DNA of 64,000 bases from contig CAWJPW010000008.1 of NCBI GenBank assembly GCA_963844845.1, positions 960,468-1,024,467 on the forward strand, read 5' to 3'. A program made the translations under genes and the position numbers. Source of the DNA: CAWJPW01 sp963844845. Its GTDB lineage: Bacteria > Acidobacteriota > Thermoanaerobaculia > Thermoanaerobaculales > Sulfomarinibacteraceae. This document shows, piece by piece, positions 45,244 through 61,030 of this stretch. The notes under the pieces are model-generated. The model had not been told where the DNA came from, made no database searches, and worked only from the letters and a program-made list of their open reading frames with translations. Position 1 is the first letter of the stretch. Every line of letters begins with the position of its first letter.

Positions 45244-45809
45244 GCCACGACGACCTCGCGCCCCTCCTGGCCGCGGCCCAGCGCGGCGCTCCAGGTGCCA
45301 TGGAGCAGCTGGTCACCCTTCTCTACTCCGAGCTGCGTCGCCTCGCGCACCATGAGCTGCGCCGCGCCGGCGCGGGCTCGGCGACGCTCCACACCACCGC
45401 CCTCGCCCATGAGGCCTACGTCAAGCTGGCCGCCGGCCGCGACCTGCCACTGGGCAGCCGGGGCCAGTTCTTCGCAGTCGCCGCGCGGGCCATGCGGCAG
45501 GTTATCGTCGACCATGCGCGGGCGGCGCATGCGGCGAAGCGTGGTGGCGGCGTGCACCCCCTGCCGCTGGACGAGACTCGCATCGCGGTGGAGGCGCAGG
45601 CCGAGGAGCTGCTCGCCCTCGACCGCGCCCTCGACCGCCTCAGCGAGCTCGACGAGCGCCTCGTGCGGGTGGTGGAGTGCCGCTTCTTCGTGGGCCTCAC
45701 CGAGGAGCAGACGGCCGAGGCCCTCGCACTGTCTCGCCGTACCGTGCAGCGCGCCTGGCTCAAGGCGCGGGCGTGGCTCAAGGTCGAGCTGAGCGCGAGC
45801 GGGGTCTGA
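45240..45809 (+). CDS. ECF-type RNA polymerase sigma factor
   Basis: A 189-residue ECF sigma factor of the type that pairs with TPR kinases in Acidobacteriota and Planctomycetes. Region 2 includes LYSELRRLAHHELRRA and LAHEAYVKLAAG, with FFAVAARAMRQVIVDHARA; region 4 has VVECRFFVGLTEEQTAEAL and SRRTVQRAWLKARAWL. The ATG overlaps the kinase stop. In the usual pairs the sigma gene comes first; here the order is reversed. No anti-sigma factor is visible, so phosphorylation may regulate it (inference). Confidence 0.92.
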   Translation: MSHDDLAPLLAAAQRGAPGAMEQLVTLLYSELRRLAHHELRRAGAGSATLHTTALAHEAYVKLAAGRDLPLGSRGQFFAVAARAMRQVIVDHARAAHAAKRGGGVHPLPLDETRIAVEAQAEELLALDRALDRLSELDERLVRVVECRFFVGLTEEQTAEALALSRRTVQRAWLKARAWLKVELSASGV

Positions 45810-45935
45810 GCCCTCCTCGTCGGGCCGTGGCGCTTTTCCTTCCCTGATTCCGCATTGTACAGATGAGAACCGGACGCGGGCCCGATCGGCGCATCGCTCG
45901 ACGCCGACGGTGACTGCGCCGTCAGGAGGAAGAGA

Positions 45936-47249
45936 ATGACCCGGATCGTCCCCCTTGTCCTCATCGTCGCTCTCGTTTCAGTTGCCGTCACCGCGCAGTC
46001 TCCGGAGCCCGGTGCTGAGCTCTGGATCGACGGCGGCCTCGCCAGCGACAGCGTGCGCACGTTCCCCGACGTGGGCGTCGCCGCCGACGGAATGACCTGG
46101 TATGTATGGGAGGGCGAAGACGCCTTCAGCAGCGGGATCCGCGCCCGGCGCTTCGCCGCCGATGCGACACTGCTCGACAGCTCGTTGCTGCTGGTCAACA
46201 CCACCACCGCTGACATTCAGGCTCTGCCCAAAGTGGCGGTGCAGCCCGATGGCGACGCCTTCGTGGTGTGGGCCGACCGTTCGAGCGGCGCCTGGGACCA
46301 CCTGCGCGGTCAGATGCGCGCCGCCGCCGGCGGCGCCGTGGGCGGCGAGGTGACGGTCAACCAGGTCGACCTCGGCTGGTTCGCGCCCCTTCAGGTGGCC
46401 GCCGCGGCGGGCCCCGACGGCAGCATGGTGGTGCTGTGGGCGAGCGAGAACGGCAGCGGCAGCGACAACAGCGTCACCAGCGTCCAGGCGCGCCTCATCA
46501 GCGCCACCGGCGTGCCCACCGGCAGCCAGTTCCAGGTGAACAGCCTCACCGACGGCCGCCAGGAGGCCCCCGACGTGACGTTCCTGCCCGACGGCACGTG
46601 GGTGGCTGTATGGCAGAGCCGGGACAGCGCCGGGACCGACAGCGACTCCTACAGCATCCAGATGCGGCGCTTCTCGGGCACCACGCCGATGGGGGTCGAG
46701 ACCCAGGTCAACACCACCGTCGCGGGCTCCCAGGACCACCCTCAGGTGGCGGTGGGACCGGGCGACACGATCGCCGTCCTGTGGCGGGGCCCGGCCGACT
46801 CGGCGCACGGGCTGTGGGCCCGCACCTACTCCGCGGTCGGAGCTCCCGACGGCGCCGACTTCCGGGTCGATGACCTCCAGGATCCCTACGACGCCACCGC
46901 CATCGGCGTCGGCCACTCGGTAGCGGCGGCGGGCGGTGCCGGCTTCCTGGCCGCCTGGACGAGCATCTCGATCCGCCCCGGCGCCGACGCCGACGCCCGT
47001 AGCATCCAGGCCCGGCTGATCCGGCGCGGCGCCCCGGAGGGAGCTTCCTTCCAGGTCAACGTCGACGAGGCCGGGAGCCAGGACCTGCCGCGGGTGGCTT
47101 CGCGGCCGGGCGCCCTGGTGGTGACGTGGCATAGCAACGGGCATCCCGGCTACTCGGAGGTGGTCGAGGCCCGACCCTACGCCATCTGCCTTTTCTGCGA
47201 CGACCTCGAAAGTGGGGGCGTGGGCCGCTGGTCGACCCACGTGCCGTGA
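45936..47249 (+). CDS. Secreted beta-repeat protein with a C-terminal ESG..RWS tail
   Basis: A 437-residue exported protein. Signal peptide IVPLVLIVALVSVAVTAQ; then about six repeats of a ~65-residue beta unit of the type PDVGVAADGMTWYVWEG, PKVAVQPDGDAFVVWADR, PDVTFLPDGTWVAVWQSRD and PQVAVGPGDTIAVLW, which suggests a beta-propeller. The protein ends CLFCDDLESGGVGRWSTHVP, an acidic-Gly-aromatic tail that I associate with secreted proteins of this phylum and that may be a sorting or maturation signal. ATG 45936 has AGGAGG upstream. Function unknown. Confidence 0.75.
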   Translation: MTRIVPLVLIVALVSVAVTAQSPEPGAELWIDGGLASDSVRTFPDVGVAADGMTWYVWEGEDAFSSGIRARRFAADATLLDSSLLLVNTTTADIQALPKVAVQPDGDAFVVWADRSSGAWDHLRGQMRAAAGGAVGGEVTVNQVDLGWFAPLQVAAAAGPDGSMVVLWASENGSGSDNSVTSVQARLISATGVPTGSQFQVNSLTDGRQEAPDVTFLPDGTWVAVWQSRDSAGTDSDSYSIQMRRFSGTTPMGVETQVNTTVAGSQDHPQVAVGPGDTIAVLWRGPADSAHGLWARTYSAVGAPDGADFRVDDLQDPYDATAIGVGHSVAAAGGAGFLAAWTSISIRPGADADARSIQARLIRRGAPEGASFQVNVDEAGSQDLPRVASRPGALVVTWHSNGHPGYSEVVEARPYAICLFCDDLESGGVGRWSTHVP

Positions 47250-47447
47250 GCCGGCGGCGACCGGTGATGTGTCCGCACAACGGTGCCGGACCGAATAGGT
47301 AGACGGCGTCCTCATCCCATCCGGACCCAAGGTCGCACGGCACCACGATGGGGCCGTGCGGCACGGTCTCCTGTGCGAGAATGGCGGCACCACGCAGCCA
47401 CACGCTCCCCCGCCGGTGCGTGTCGGCGTTCAAACCGGAGGTCCCTG

Positions 47448-50345
47448 ATGCCGCGTCTCCTCACCACGGCCATGCTCGTGCTCTCGCTCTCCCTGCTCCT
47501 CGCCGCCCCGGCCCAGGCCCAGCACGCCACCACCGGCGTTCTCGCCGGCCGGGTGGTCGCCGAAGACGGTTCGCCCCTGCCGGGCGCCACCGTGGTGGTC
47601 TCCTCGGGGCAGGGCGACCTCAGCTTCACGAGCGACCGCCAGGGCCGTTTCCTCGCACCGTACCTGACCCCCGGGACCTACGACGTGCGCGCCAACCTCG
47701 CCGGGTTCCAACCGGTGGAGCGGCGCGGCCTCGAGGTCCGCCTGGGCCAGCGGCTCGAGGTCCTCTTCACCCTCCCCCAGGGCAGCTTCTCCGACACCGT
47801 CGAGGTCACGGCGGCGCCGCCGGCCATCGATTTTTCCAGCGTCAGCACCGGGCTCACCGTCGACAGCCGGTTGCTCGACCAGGTCCCGGTGGGGCGCCAG
47901 CTCGCAGACGCCGTCTACCTCGCGCCGGGGGTCTCGGGGGGCGGCGGCACCGGTGCCGCCAACCCCTCGATCTCCGGTGCCAGCGGGCTCGAGAACCAGT
48001 ACGTGGTGGACGGAGTCAACATCACCGAGCCGCGCTACGGCGCGCTCGGCGTCTACAGCAGCGAGTACGGCTCGCTCGGCAACGGCGTCACCTACGACTT
48101 CATCGACGAGGTCCAGGTGCGTACCGGCGGCGCCACGGCCGAGTACGAGCAGTCCACCGGCGGCCTCGTCACGGTGGTCACCAAGAGCGGCTCCAACGAG
48201 CTCCACGGAAGCGTGTTCGGCTACCTGTCGCCCGACTCCCTCTACGGCGACCCGAAGCTCCTCGAGCTCGCCAACGGCGCCGTGAACACCGTCGGCGGGT
48301 CCCGCTCCGAGCTCGGCTTCACCCTCGGCGGTCCGGTGGTCCACGACCGAGCCTTCTACTTCCTCGCGGCGAGCCGTCAGCGCCAGACCACGACCTTCCT
48401 GGCCCCCGACGGCTTCCCGCTGCGCGCCCTCGGCGAGGTCGACCGCGAGCGCACCGTGCTCACCTACGCCGCCAAGCTCACCCTCCTGCTGGGAAACGAG
48501 AGCCGGCTCGAGCTCTCCGCGTTCGGCGACCCCGCCGAGGCCGACGCCGGGCCCCAGTCGCCCGACGCCATGCTCTTCCGTGACACCGGCGCCTTCAGCT
48601 CGCTGGAGTACGGGAGCCACGACCAGAGCCTCCGCTACCAGGGTGTGCTCGATCCGAGGTGGCTGGTGGAGGCCACCCTGGGCCACGCCGGTCACCACTT
48701 CAGCGAGCGGCCGCTGGTGGACGAGTGGCTGGTGGTCGACGAGACCACCACGCCGCCGCTGGTGAGCGGCGGCAAGGGCCGCTACGACGCCGAAGGTGAC
48801 GGCGACAGCTGGCAGCTACGGGCCCGCTCGACCCACCTGTGGCGGGGCCATGAAGTGCGCTACGGCCTCAGCCGGGAGCGCGTGAGCTTCGACTCCACCC
48901 GCGACCTCACCGGGCCTCCGATCGTGCTGCCCAACGGGCTCTCTACCGGCACCGGCGTCCAGGTCACCGTCCTCCCGGACTCCGAGTACGGCGAGATCTA
49001 CCGGGTCACCCAGGCGTACGTCGAGCCCACCCGCCACAGCACCGACACCTCCCTGGGCGCGTTCGCCCAGGACCGGGTCGACCTCGGTCGCGGCCTCAGC
49101 CTCCAGGCCGGGCTGCGCTACGAGAGCCAGACCATCGAGGGCGACGGCGCGAGCCACACCTTCGACGGCAACTGGGCGCCGCGCCTGGGGCTGGTTTGGG
49201 ACCCCACGGGGAGCGGCGAGATGAAGGTCTCGGCCAGCTACGGCCTCTTCTTCGCCCACATCCCCAACAACATGGCGGTGACCCTCTTGAACGGCGGTGG
49301 CCGCGTCCTCCGCGCCGACTACTTCGATGCCGAGCTCACCGACCCGGTGCCCGAGGGCACCGGTGCCGCCGGCACAACCCAGCACCTCCTGCTGGGCTCG
49401 CGGAGCCCCACCCCGGTGGATCCCTCGGCAAAGCTCACCACCACCCGGGAGGTCACCCTGGGAGTTGAGCTCGCGGCCGCGCCGCAGCTCACCCTCGGCC
49501 TGCACTGGGTCCACCGCGAGCTCACCCGCGTCCTCGAGGACGTGGGCACCGCCGCCATGGCGCTCTACTTCACCGGCGAGTACGATGTCGACTACGTCGT
49601 CACCAACCCCCGCAACGGCTACCCACCGACGGTGGCGGGCGTGGGCTCCTTCGAGGACCCGGTGCGCCGCTACGACGCGGTGGAGCTCACCGCCGACCGC
49701 CGCCTCTCCGGCGGCTGGTCGCTGCTCGCCTCCTACCGCTGGTCGCGGCTGCGCGGCAACTACGAGGGCTACTACCGCAACGACAACGGCCAGTCGCAGC
49801 CCGGGTCGACCTCGTTCTTCGATTTTCCCACCAACGACCCGAGCTACACGGAGATCGGCGTTCCCGAGCTCGGCTTCAGCGGCGACATCCGCTTCCTCGG
49901 CCAGGTCGGCCCGCTGCCCAACGACCGCACCCATCAGCTCAAGGCCTACGCGTCCTACCTCGCCGGCGACCGCCTCGGCCTCGGTGCCGGCCTCAACCTC
50001 GCCTCCGGCACCCCGCTCACCCCGCTGGCCGCCAACCCCGTGCTCAACCGCGCAGGGGAAATCCCCGAGGCCCCGCGCGGCGCAGGGATCGAGACCGAGG
50101 ACGGCTTCCGCCGCCGCACGCCGTGGCTGTGGTCGCTGGACCTCCACGCCGACTACCCCATCCCCCTCGGCCCCGGCCGCCTGGTGCTCCTCCTCGACGT
50201 CTTCAACGTCCTCGACCGCCAGGGGGTGGTGGCCTACGACGAGCGTACCGAGCGCGCGTTCCGCGTCGCCAACCCGGACTTCGGCCGCCGCCTCGCCTAC
50301 CAGGAGCCGCGAGTCATCCGCCTGGCCGCGCGCGTCGAGCTCTGA
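47448..50345 (+). CDS. Oar-like TonB-dependent receptor
   Basis: A 965-residue outer-membrane protein. Signal peptide TAMLVLSLSLLLAAPAQAQ; an N-terminal carboxypeptidase-regulatory domain (VLAGRVVAEDGSPLPGATVV); a plug (QLADAVYLAPGVSGG, NQYVVDGVNI, EVQVRTGGATAEYEQSTGG); then a large barrel with KMKVSASYGLFF-like MKVSASYGLFFAH. Such receptors are expanded in Acidobacteriota and may take up oligosaccharides or export/adhesion substrates. ATG 47448 with GGAGG six bases upstream. No partner lipoprotein (SusD-like) is adjacent. Confidence 0.9.
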   Translation: MPRLLTTAMLVLSLSLLLAAPAQAQHATTGVLAGRVVAEDGSPLPGATVVVSSGQGDLSFTSDRQGRFLAPYLTPGTYDVRANLAGFQPVERRGLEVRLGQRLEVLFTLPQGSFSDTVEVTAAPPAIDFSSVSTGLTVDSRLLDQVPVGRQLADAVYLAPGVSGGGGTGAANPSISGASGLENQYVVDGVNITEPRYGALGVYSSEYGSLGNGVTYDFIDEVQVRTGGATAEYEQSTGGLVTVVTKSGSNELHGSVFGYLSPDSLYGDPKLLELANGAVNTVGGSRSELGFTLGGPVVHDRAFYFLAASRQRQTTTFLAPDGFPLRALGEVDRERTVLTYAAKLTLLLGNESRLELSAFGDPAEADAGPQSPDAMLFRDTGAFSSLEYGSHDQSLRYQGVLDPRWLVEATLGHAGHHFSERPLVDEWLVVDETTTPPLVSGGKGRYDAEGDGDSWQLRARSTHLWRGHEVRYGLSRERVSFDSTRDLTGPPIVLPNGLSTGTGVQVTVLPDSEYGEIYRVTQAYVEPTRHSTDTSLGAFAQDRVDLGRGLSLQAGLRYESQTIEGDGASHTFDGNWAPRLGLVWDPTGSGEMKVSASYGLFFAHIPNNMAVTLLNGGGRVLRADYFDAELTDPVPEGTGAAGTTQHLLLGSRSPTPVDPSAKLTTTREVTLGVELAAAPQLTLGLHWVHRELTRVLEDVGTAAMALYFTGEYDVDYVVTNPRNGYPPTVAGVGSFEDPVRRYDAVELTADRRLSGGWSLLASYRWSRLRGNYEGYYRNDNGQSQPGSTSFFDFPTNDPSYTEIGVPELGFSGDIRFLGQVGPLPNDRTHQLKAYASYLAGDRLGLGAGLNLASGTPLTPLAANPVLNRAGEIPEAPRGAGIETEDGFRRRTPWLWSLDLHADYPIPLGPGRLVLLLDVFNVLDRQGVVAYDERTERAFRVANPDFGRRLAYQEPRVIRLAARVEL

Positions 50346-50660
50346 GGGGGAGGGGCCGCACGACGGTTCCTGGCATGACGAAGTGACGAAGCCGACCTGC
50401 CTGAGGCGATCACCCCGGGCGGACGACGGCAACTGGCCTCGGCCCTGGCGCCGAGGAGCCCCGGGTCGCCACCTTCTGGCGAGTGGATAACCCCCGTGAC
50501 GCGGCGCCCCTTCTTCGGACGCCTCCTCGCACCCGAGCCGCGTCGACTCGGGCGAGCAGGGCTGGCGGCCCTCGGGCAAGCCCTCATTGCGAACGTATCC
50601 CTGCGCCTGCGCGGCGCGGGGGCAGTTGCGGAGCCGCCCAAGGCCCCGTAGAGTCGGCTC
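50346..50660. other. 315-base intergenic stretch with a possible 51-codon ORF
   Basis: No RNA gene or clear hairpin is visible. One small plus-strand frame runs GTG 50496 to TAG 50651 (51 residues, Arg/Ala-rich, with RRLGRAGLAALGQALIANVS forming a basic amphipathic helix). It has no obvious ribosome site and may be a remnant or chance. Confidence 0.3.
50649..50654 (+). promoter_or_regulatory. -10 box of the M29-like gene (leaderless)
   Basis: TAGAGT, six bases (CGGCTC), then ATG 50661. Confidence 0.55.
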
Positions 50661-51167
50661 ATGCACGGACCGACGATCGCAGCCGACGACCTCGAGGCCT
50701 GGGCGCGGACCCCGCTCGAGCACTCGCTCGGCGGTATCGCGCCCGGCGAGCGAGTGATGATCAAGGGCAAGCGGATCGCCTGGCCGCTGATGGCTGTGCT
50801 CGAGCGGGGCGTGGTCGAGGCGGGCGGCATCCCAGACGTGCTGCTGGTGGAGAAGGTGGGCGGCACGCTGCACGTCGCCATCGGCCGGAGCTACGATCAC
50901 GCCTATGTCGAGGAATCGGGCAGCGAGGAGGGTGCGCGGCGCCTCGCCGAGCTCGAGCGGGAGGGCGTCATGAACCGCTCGGCGCAGCACGTCGACATCG
51001 TCGCCGACGTCCGGCCTAGGGGCTGCGGCCGGCGAGTGTTCATCGACGACACCGAGATCGTCGTTCCCAACCGCGTGTGGGTGCCACGGCGCGAGCCGGC
51101 AGGGCCCGGCGACCCCGCGAGGGTCGCGACGTCCATCGGAACCGAACGAGGGATCGCAACGTGCTGA
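50661..51167 (+). CDS. Short protein resembling the N-terminus of M29 aminopeptidases
   Basis: A 168-residue product. Its first ~65 residues (LEHSLGGIAPGERVMIKG, then VVEAGGIPDVLLV) follow the opening of M29 (aminopeptidase T-like) proteins, which are normally 360-410 residues with metal ligands in the missing C-terminal half. The rest (HVDIVADVRP, DDTEIVVPNRVWVPRR) is only loosely similar. It is either a truncated relic or a small protein using the N-terminal fold. An intact box precedes it and its stop overlaps the sulfotransferase start (51161), so it is probably still expressed. Confidence 0.5.
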   Translation: MHGPTIAADDLEAWARTPLEHSLGGIAPGERVMIKGKRIAWPLMAVLERGVVEAGGIPDVLLVEKVGGTLHVAIGRSYDHAYVEESGSEEGARRLAELEREGVMNRSAQHVDIVADVRPRGCGRRVFIDDTEIVVPNRVWVPRREPAGPGDPARVATSIGTERGIATC

Positions 51168-51880
51168 GCCGCGGCGGCACCGTGGCCGGTGACCGGAGCG
51201 GCGTCGTACCGATCTGGATCGCCTCCTTCCCCCGCTCGGGCAATGCCTTCCTGCGTATCGTTTTGAAGTCGGTCTACGGCGTCGGCAGCCACACGACCTA
51301 CCAGGGCGAGGGGTACAGCTCGAGATGGGACGGCGAGGGGCGGTGCGGCGCCGGTGCTCCCGACGAGGAGGAACCGGCGACCCCGGCCTTCGTCAAAACC
51401 CACGAGCTCGCCGTCGCCGCCGACCCGGCCCCCGCCGTCTACCTGGTGCGCGACGGCCGCGACGCCTACGTCTCCTACGCCCACTTCGCCCGGGCGAGCG
51501 AGCCGGCCACCTACGGCGCTCGGCCCTTCGCCGAGATCCTCCGCCTCCTCGTCGCCTCGAAGGACCACTTCGGCGGCTGGTCGGCCCACGTGGCGGCGTG
51601 GACTCAACGCGCCGCTCCCACCGCGGTGCTGCGATTCGAGGATCTCCGCGCCGAACCGGCGACGGCCGCGACGCGAGCCTGCGGCGAGCTCGGCATCGAG
51701 CTGCCATCGCCGACCGGCGCGATGCCCTCCTTCGACGAGCTGCGGGCCTGGGACCCGCAGAGCTTTCGGCGCGGGAGGACGGGGGACTGGCGCGTCGAGA
51801 TGCCAGGCGAGATTGAGGCCCTCTTCTGGCGCCTTCACGGCGCCGCGATGGAGCGCCTCGGCTACCGCCGCGGCGCCTGA
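51161..51880 (+). CDS. PAPS-dependent sulfotransferase
   Basis: A 239-residue sulfotransferase moving sulphate from PAPS to a hydroxyl or amine. The 5'-phosphosulphate loop reads IWIASFPRSGNAFLRIVL and the 3'-phosphate site VYLVRDGRDAYVSYAHF; FVKTHEL lies between. GTG 51161 follows GAGGGA and overlaps the upstream stop by seven bases. The longer frame to 51077 is not needed. It converges on the NRPS-linked methyltransferase and might modify the NRPS product or cell-surface glycan (inference). Confidence 0.87.
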   Translation: MLSRGGTVAGDRSGVVPIWIASFPRSGNAFLRIVLKSVYGVGSHTTYQGEGYSSRWDGEGRCGAGAPDEEEPATPAFVKTHELAVAADPAPAVYLVRDGRDAYVSYAHFARASEPATYGARPFAEILRLLVASKDHFGGWSAHVAAWTQRAAPTAVLRFEDLRAEPATAATRACGELGIELPSPTGAMPSFDELRAWDPQSFRRGRTGDWRVEMPGEIEALFWRLHGAAMERLGYRRGA

Positions 51881-51895
51881 ACAACCGGTCCAGGC

Positions 51896-52752
51896 TCAGT
51901 CGTCGGGGGGCAGGGCCTCGAGGCCCGGATTGCGGTAGGTGCGGCGCAGCTCTCGGGCGTAGCGCGGTGGCAGTGTCTCCTCGCCGACCGCCTCGCAGAC
52001 GAGGGCGGCGCGCTGCAGCGAGACCTCCCCCTCGTGGTAGGGGGGAGTCGTGGCGAGGGTCTCCTCGACGGGCCGCAGAAGGCTCGCCCGCAGCATCTCC
52101 CGCAGGCAGGGCACGGTCGGCGCCCACCAGGTCGTGGCATCCGGGTAAATTCGCGGCGGGTCCGGCGGCACGCCGTTGAACAGCAGGAAGGCCCGGGGCT
52201 CGTCCGCGACCACCACCGTCTCGATGAGGAGGCGTCCGCCGCCCCGCAACACGCTGCGCGCCTGAAGCAGCGACAGCATCGGGTCGCGCAGGTGGTAGAG
52301 CACGCCGAGGTGGTGCACGACGTCGAAGCGGCGCTCGGCGGCCGGGCGACCGGGCCAGCGCTCGTGGAGAACGAGGTCGAGGCGCTCGGCGAGGCGGTAG
52401 GGGGAGACGTTGTAGTAGGGCGCCACCCGGCTACCGAGGGCGGCGTGGCAGAGGAGGAAGCGCTGGAGGGGGTCGCCGAAGCCTCCGTCTTCGAGGTAGC
52501 AGTCGGTCGCCACCACGAAGGCGGCGCCGAGGCCCTCGGCCTCGAAGGCCCACATCCCCTCCATGCTGCCCACGTCGAGGACGCTGGCGCCGCGGTAGTC
52601 GAGGTGGGCGCGGGCGCGGCGGATGTTGTCCCACACCGGCACGAACCGCTCGAGGCCGGGGGTCACGACCCCGCCGCCGAGGTCGATGCGGTGGTACCAG
52701 GGCCCCAGCTTCTCGGCCCTGGCGCGCAGCGTCGCGTCGTCACGAGTGGCGT

Positions 52753-52756
<4 letters not shown>
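51896..52756 (-). CDS. SAM-dependent methyltransferase, CmoB-like, in the NRPS operon
   Basis: A 286-residue methyltransferase. WYHRIDLGGGVVTPG near the N-terminus resembles the entry of CmoB-type (DUF1698) enzymes, the SAM loop is VLDVGSMEGMWAFEAEGLGA, then VVHHLGVLYHLRDPM and GGGRLLIETVVV. CmoB itself modifies tRNA; here the gene is third in a PPTase-NRPS-MT operon and its ATG overlaps the NRPS stop (ATGA), so it may act on the peptide product (inference). The frame beyond 52756 is a shadow of the NRPS. Confidence 0.82.
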
Positions 52757-59966
<7,210 letters not shown>

Positions 59967-59967
<1 letters not shown>

Positions 59968-60788
59968 CAGTCGGCTCTCAGAGGCGGGACCGCCACAGGC
60001 CAGAAACGGCCTTCCCCCGCCCAATCAGCGGGTCGGGCGGGCCAGTCCACGAGCTCGACCCGGGGCGGCTCGGCCCCGGGCGACGCCTCGACGGCAAGGC
60101 AGGCGCGGTGGTCCGGGGGGGCGGGGAGGTCGACGAACCACCAGCGGTCCACTTCGCGTGGGACCTGCCGGTGGACGAGGAGCCGGCAGGAGGCGGCATC
60201 GGCCAGGGGTACGGCGAAGGCGTCGAGGGGCGCGGACAGCCCGGTGCCAAGCGCCTTGAGGTAGGCCTCCTTGCGCGTCCAGCAGCGGCAGAAGGCCTCC
60301 GGCCGGGCCGCCGCCGGCAGGGCGGCGAGGGCGGCCGTCTCCTCGGCAGCGAAGAAGCGCCGCGCCAGCTCGAGAACGTCGAGGTCGCGGTGCACCCGCT
60401 CGATGTCGACGCCGACCTCGCGGCCGATCGCCAGGGCGTAGAGGGCCACCTCACCGCTGTGAGCGAGGTTGAAGCGCAGGTCGCCACCCCAACCTCCGGT
60501 CAGCACCGGGCGGCCGTGGGTGTTGGTGGCGAGGGGGACCATACCGGGCGCCAGGCGGAGCTCGTCGCCGAGGAGGCGACGCAGGACGACGCGGCCGGCA
60601 ACCCAACGCCGGGCGTCGGATCGGCGGTGCAGGCGGGCTGCCCGCGCCCGCTCCTCGGCCGACAGGGCGGGCGCACTGGCCGCGGTCAGCCCGCTGCCAT
60701 CGAGGCACACCCGTACCACCCGCACCGCCGCCTCACCGGTCAAGGCCGGCAGCCTCGGCTCGACGATGACCGGACACGGTGGGCACAT
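59967..60788 (-). CDS. Sfp-type 4'-phosphopantetheinyl transferase
   Basis: A 273-residue PPTase that loads the phosphopantetheine arm on carrier domains, here presumably the two T domains of the downstream NRPS. Motifs: LRFNLAHSGEVALYA, VGVDIERVHRDLD (Mg ligands) and FCRCWTRKEAYLKALGTGL. ATG 60788 is the best start; no good ribosome site is visible and the longer frame to 60980 looks non-coding. First gene of the PPTase-NRPS-MT operon. Confidence 0.92.
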
Positions 60789-60926
60789 GGAATTACTGCT
60801 TCCCTCGGTCTTCGACGCCCCAGGCGGGGCCCGTTGGTGCGACGTCCGCTCCAGGATACGCGCGCCCCCCGGCAGCGGCAAGGCACGCGGGGCCGGCCGG
60901 GCGGAGGGCCGGGAGGGGCGGTCTGC

Positions 60927-60932
60927 TAGACT
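60927..60932 (+). promoter_or_regulatory. Candidate -10 box of the glycosyltransferase transcript
   Basis: TAGACT in the 242-base divergent gap after the PPTase. The predicted start is near 60939, two bases before ATG 60941, which opens a 28-codon ORF ending TGA 61025-61027 in the same frame as the GT2 gene. No other feature seen in the gap. Confidence 0.4.
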
Positions 60933-61030
60933 GCCTTTACATGGGCGAATCGACGATCTTGCGGTGGCGGAGGACGCCACCCGGCGGCCATCAACCCCCC
61001 GTCCCGACCGGCGCCGGACGGAGCTGAGCC

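Noticed and set aside
51077..51160. Longer sulfotransferase start
   Set aside because: It lies over the upstream gene, is Arg-rich and adds nothing to the family; GTG 51161 has a ribosome site.
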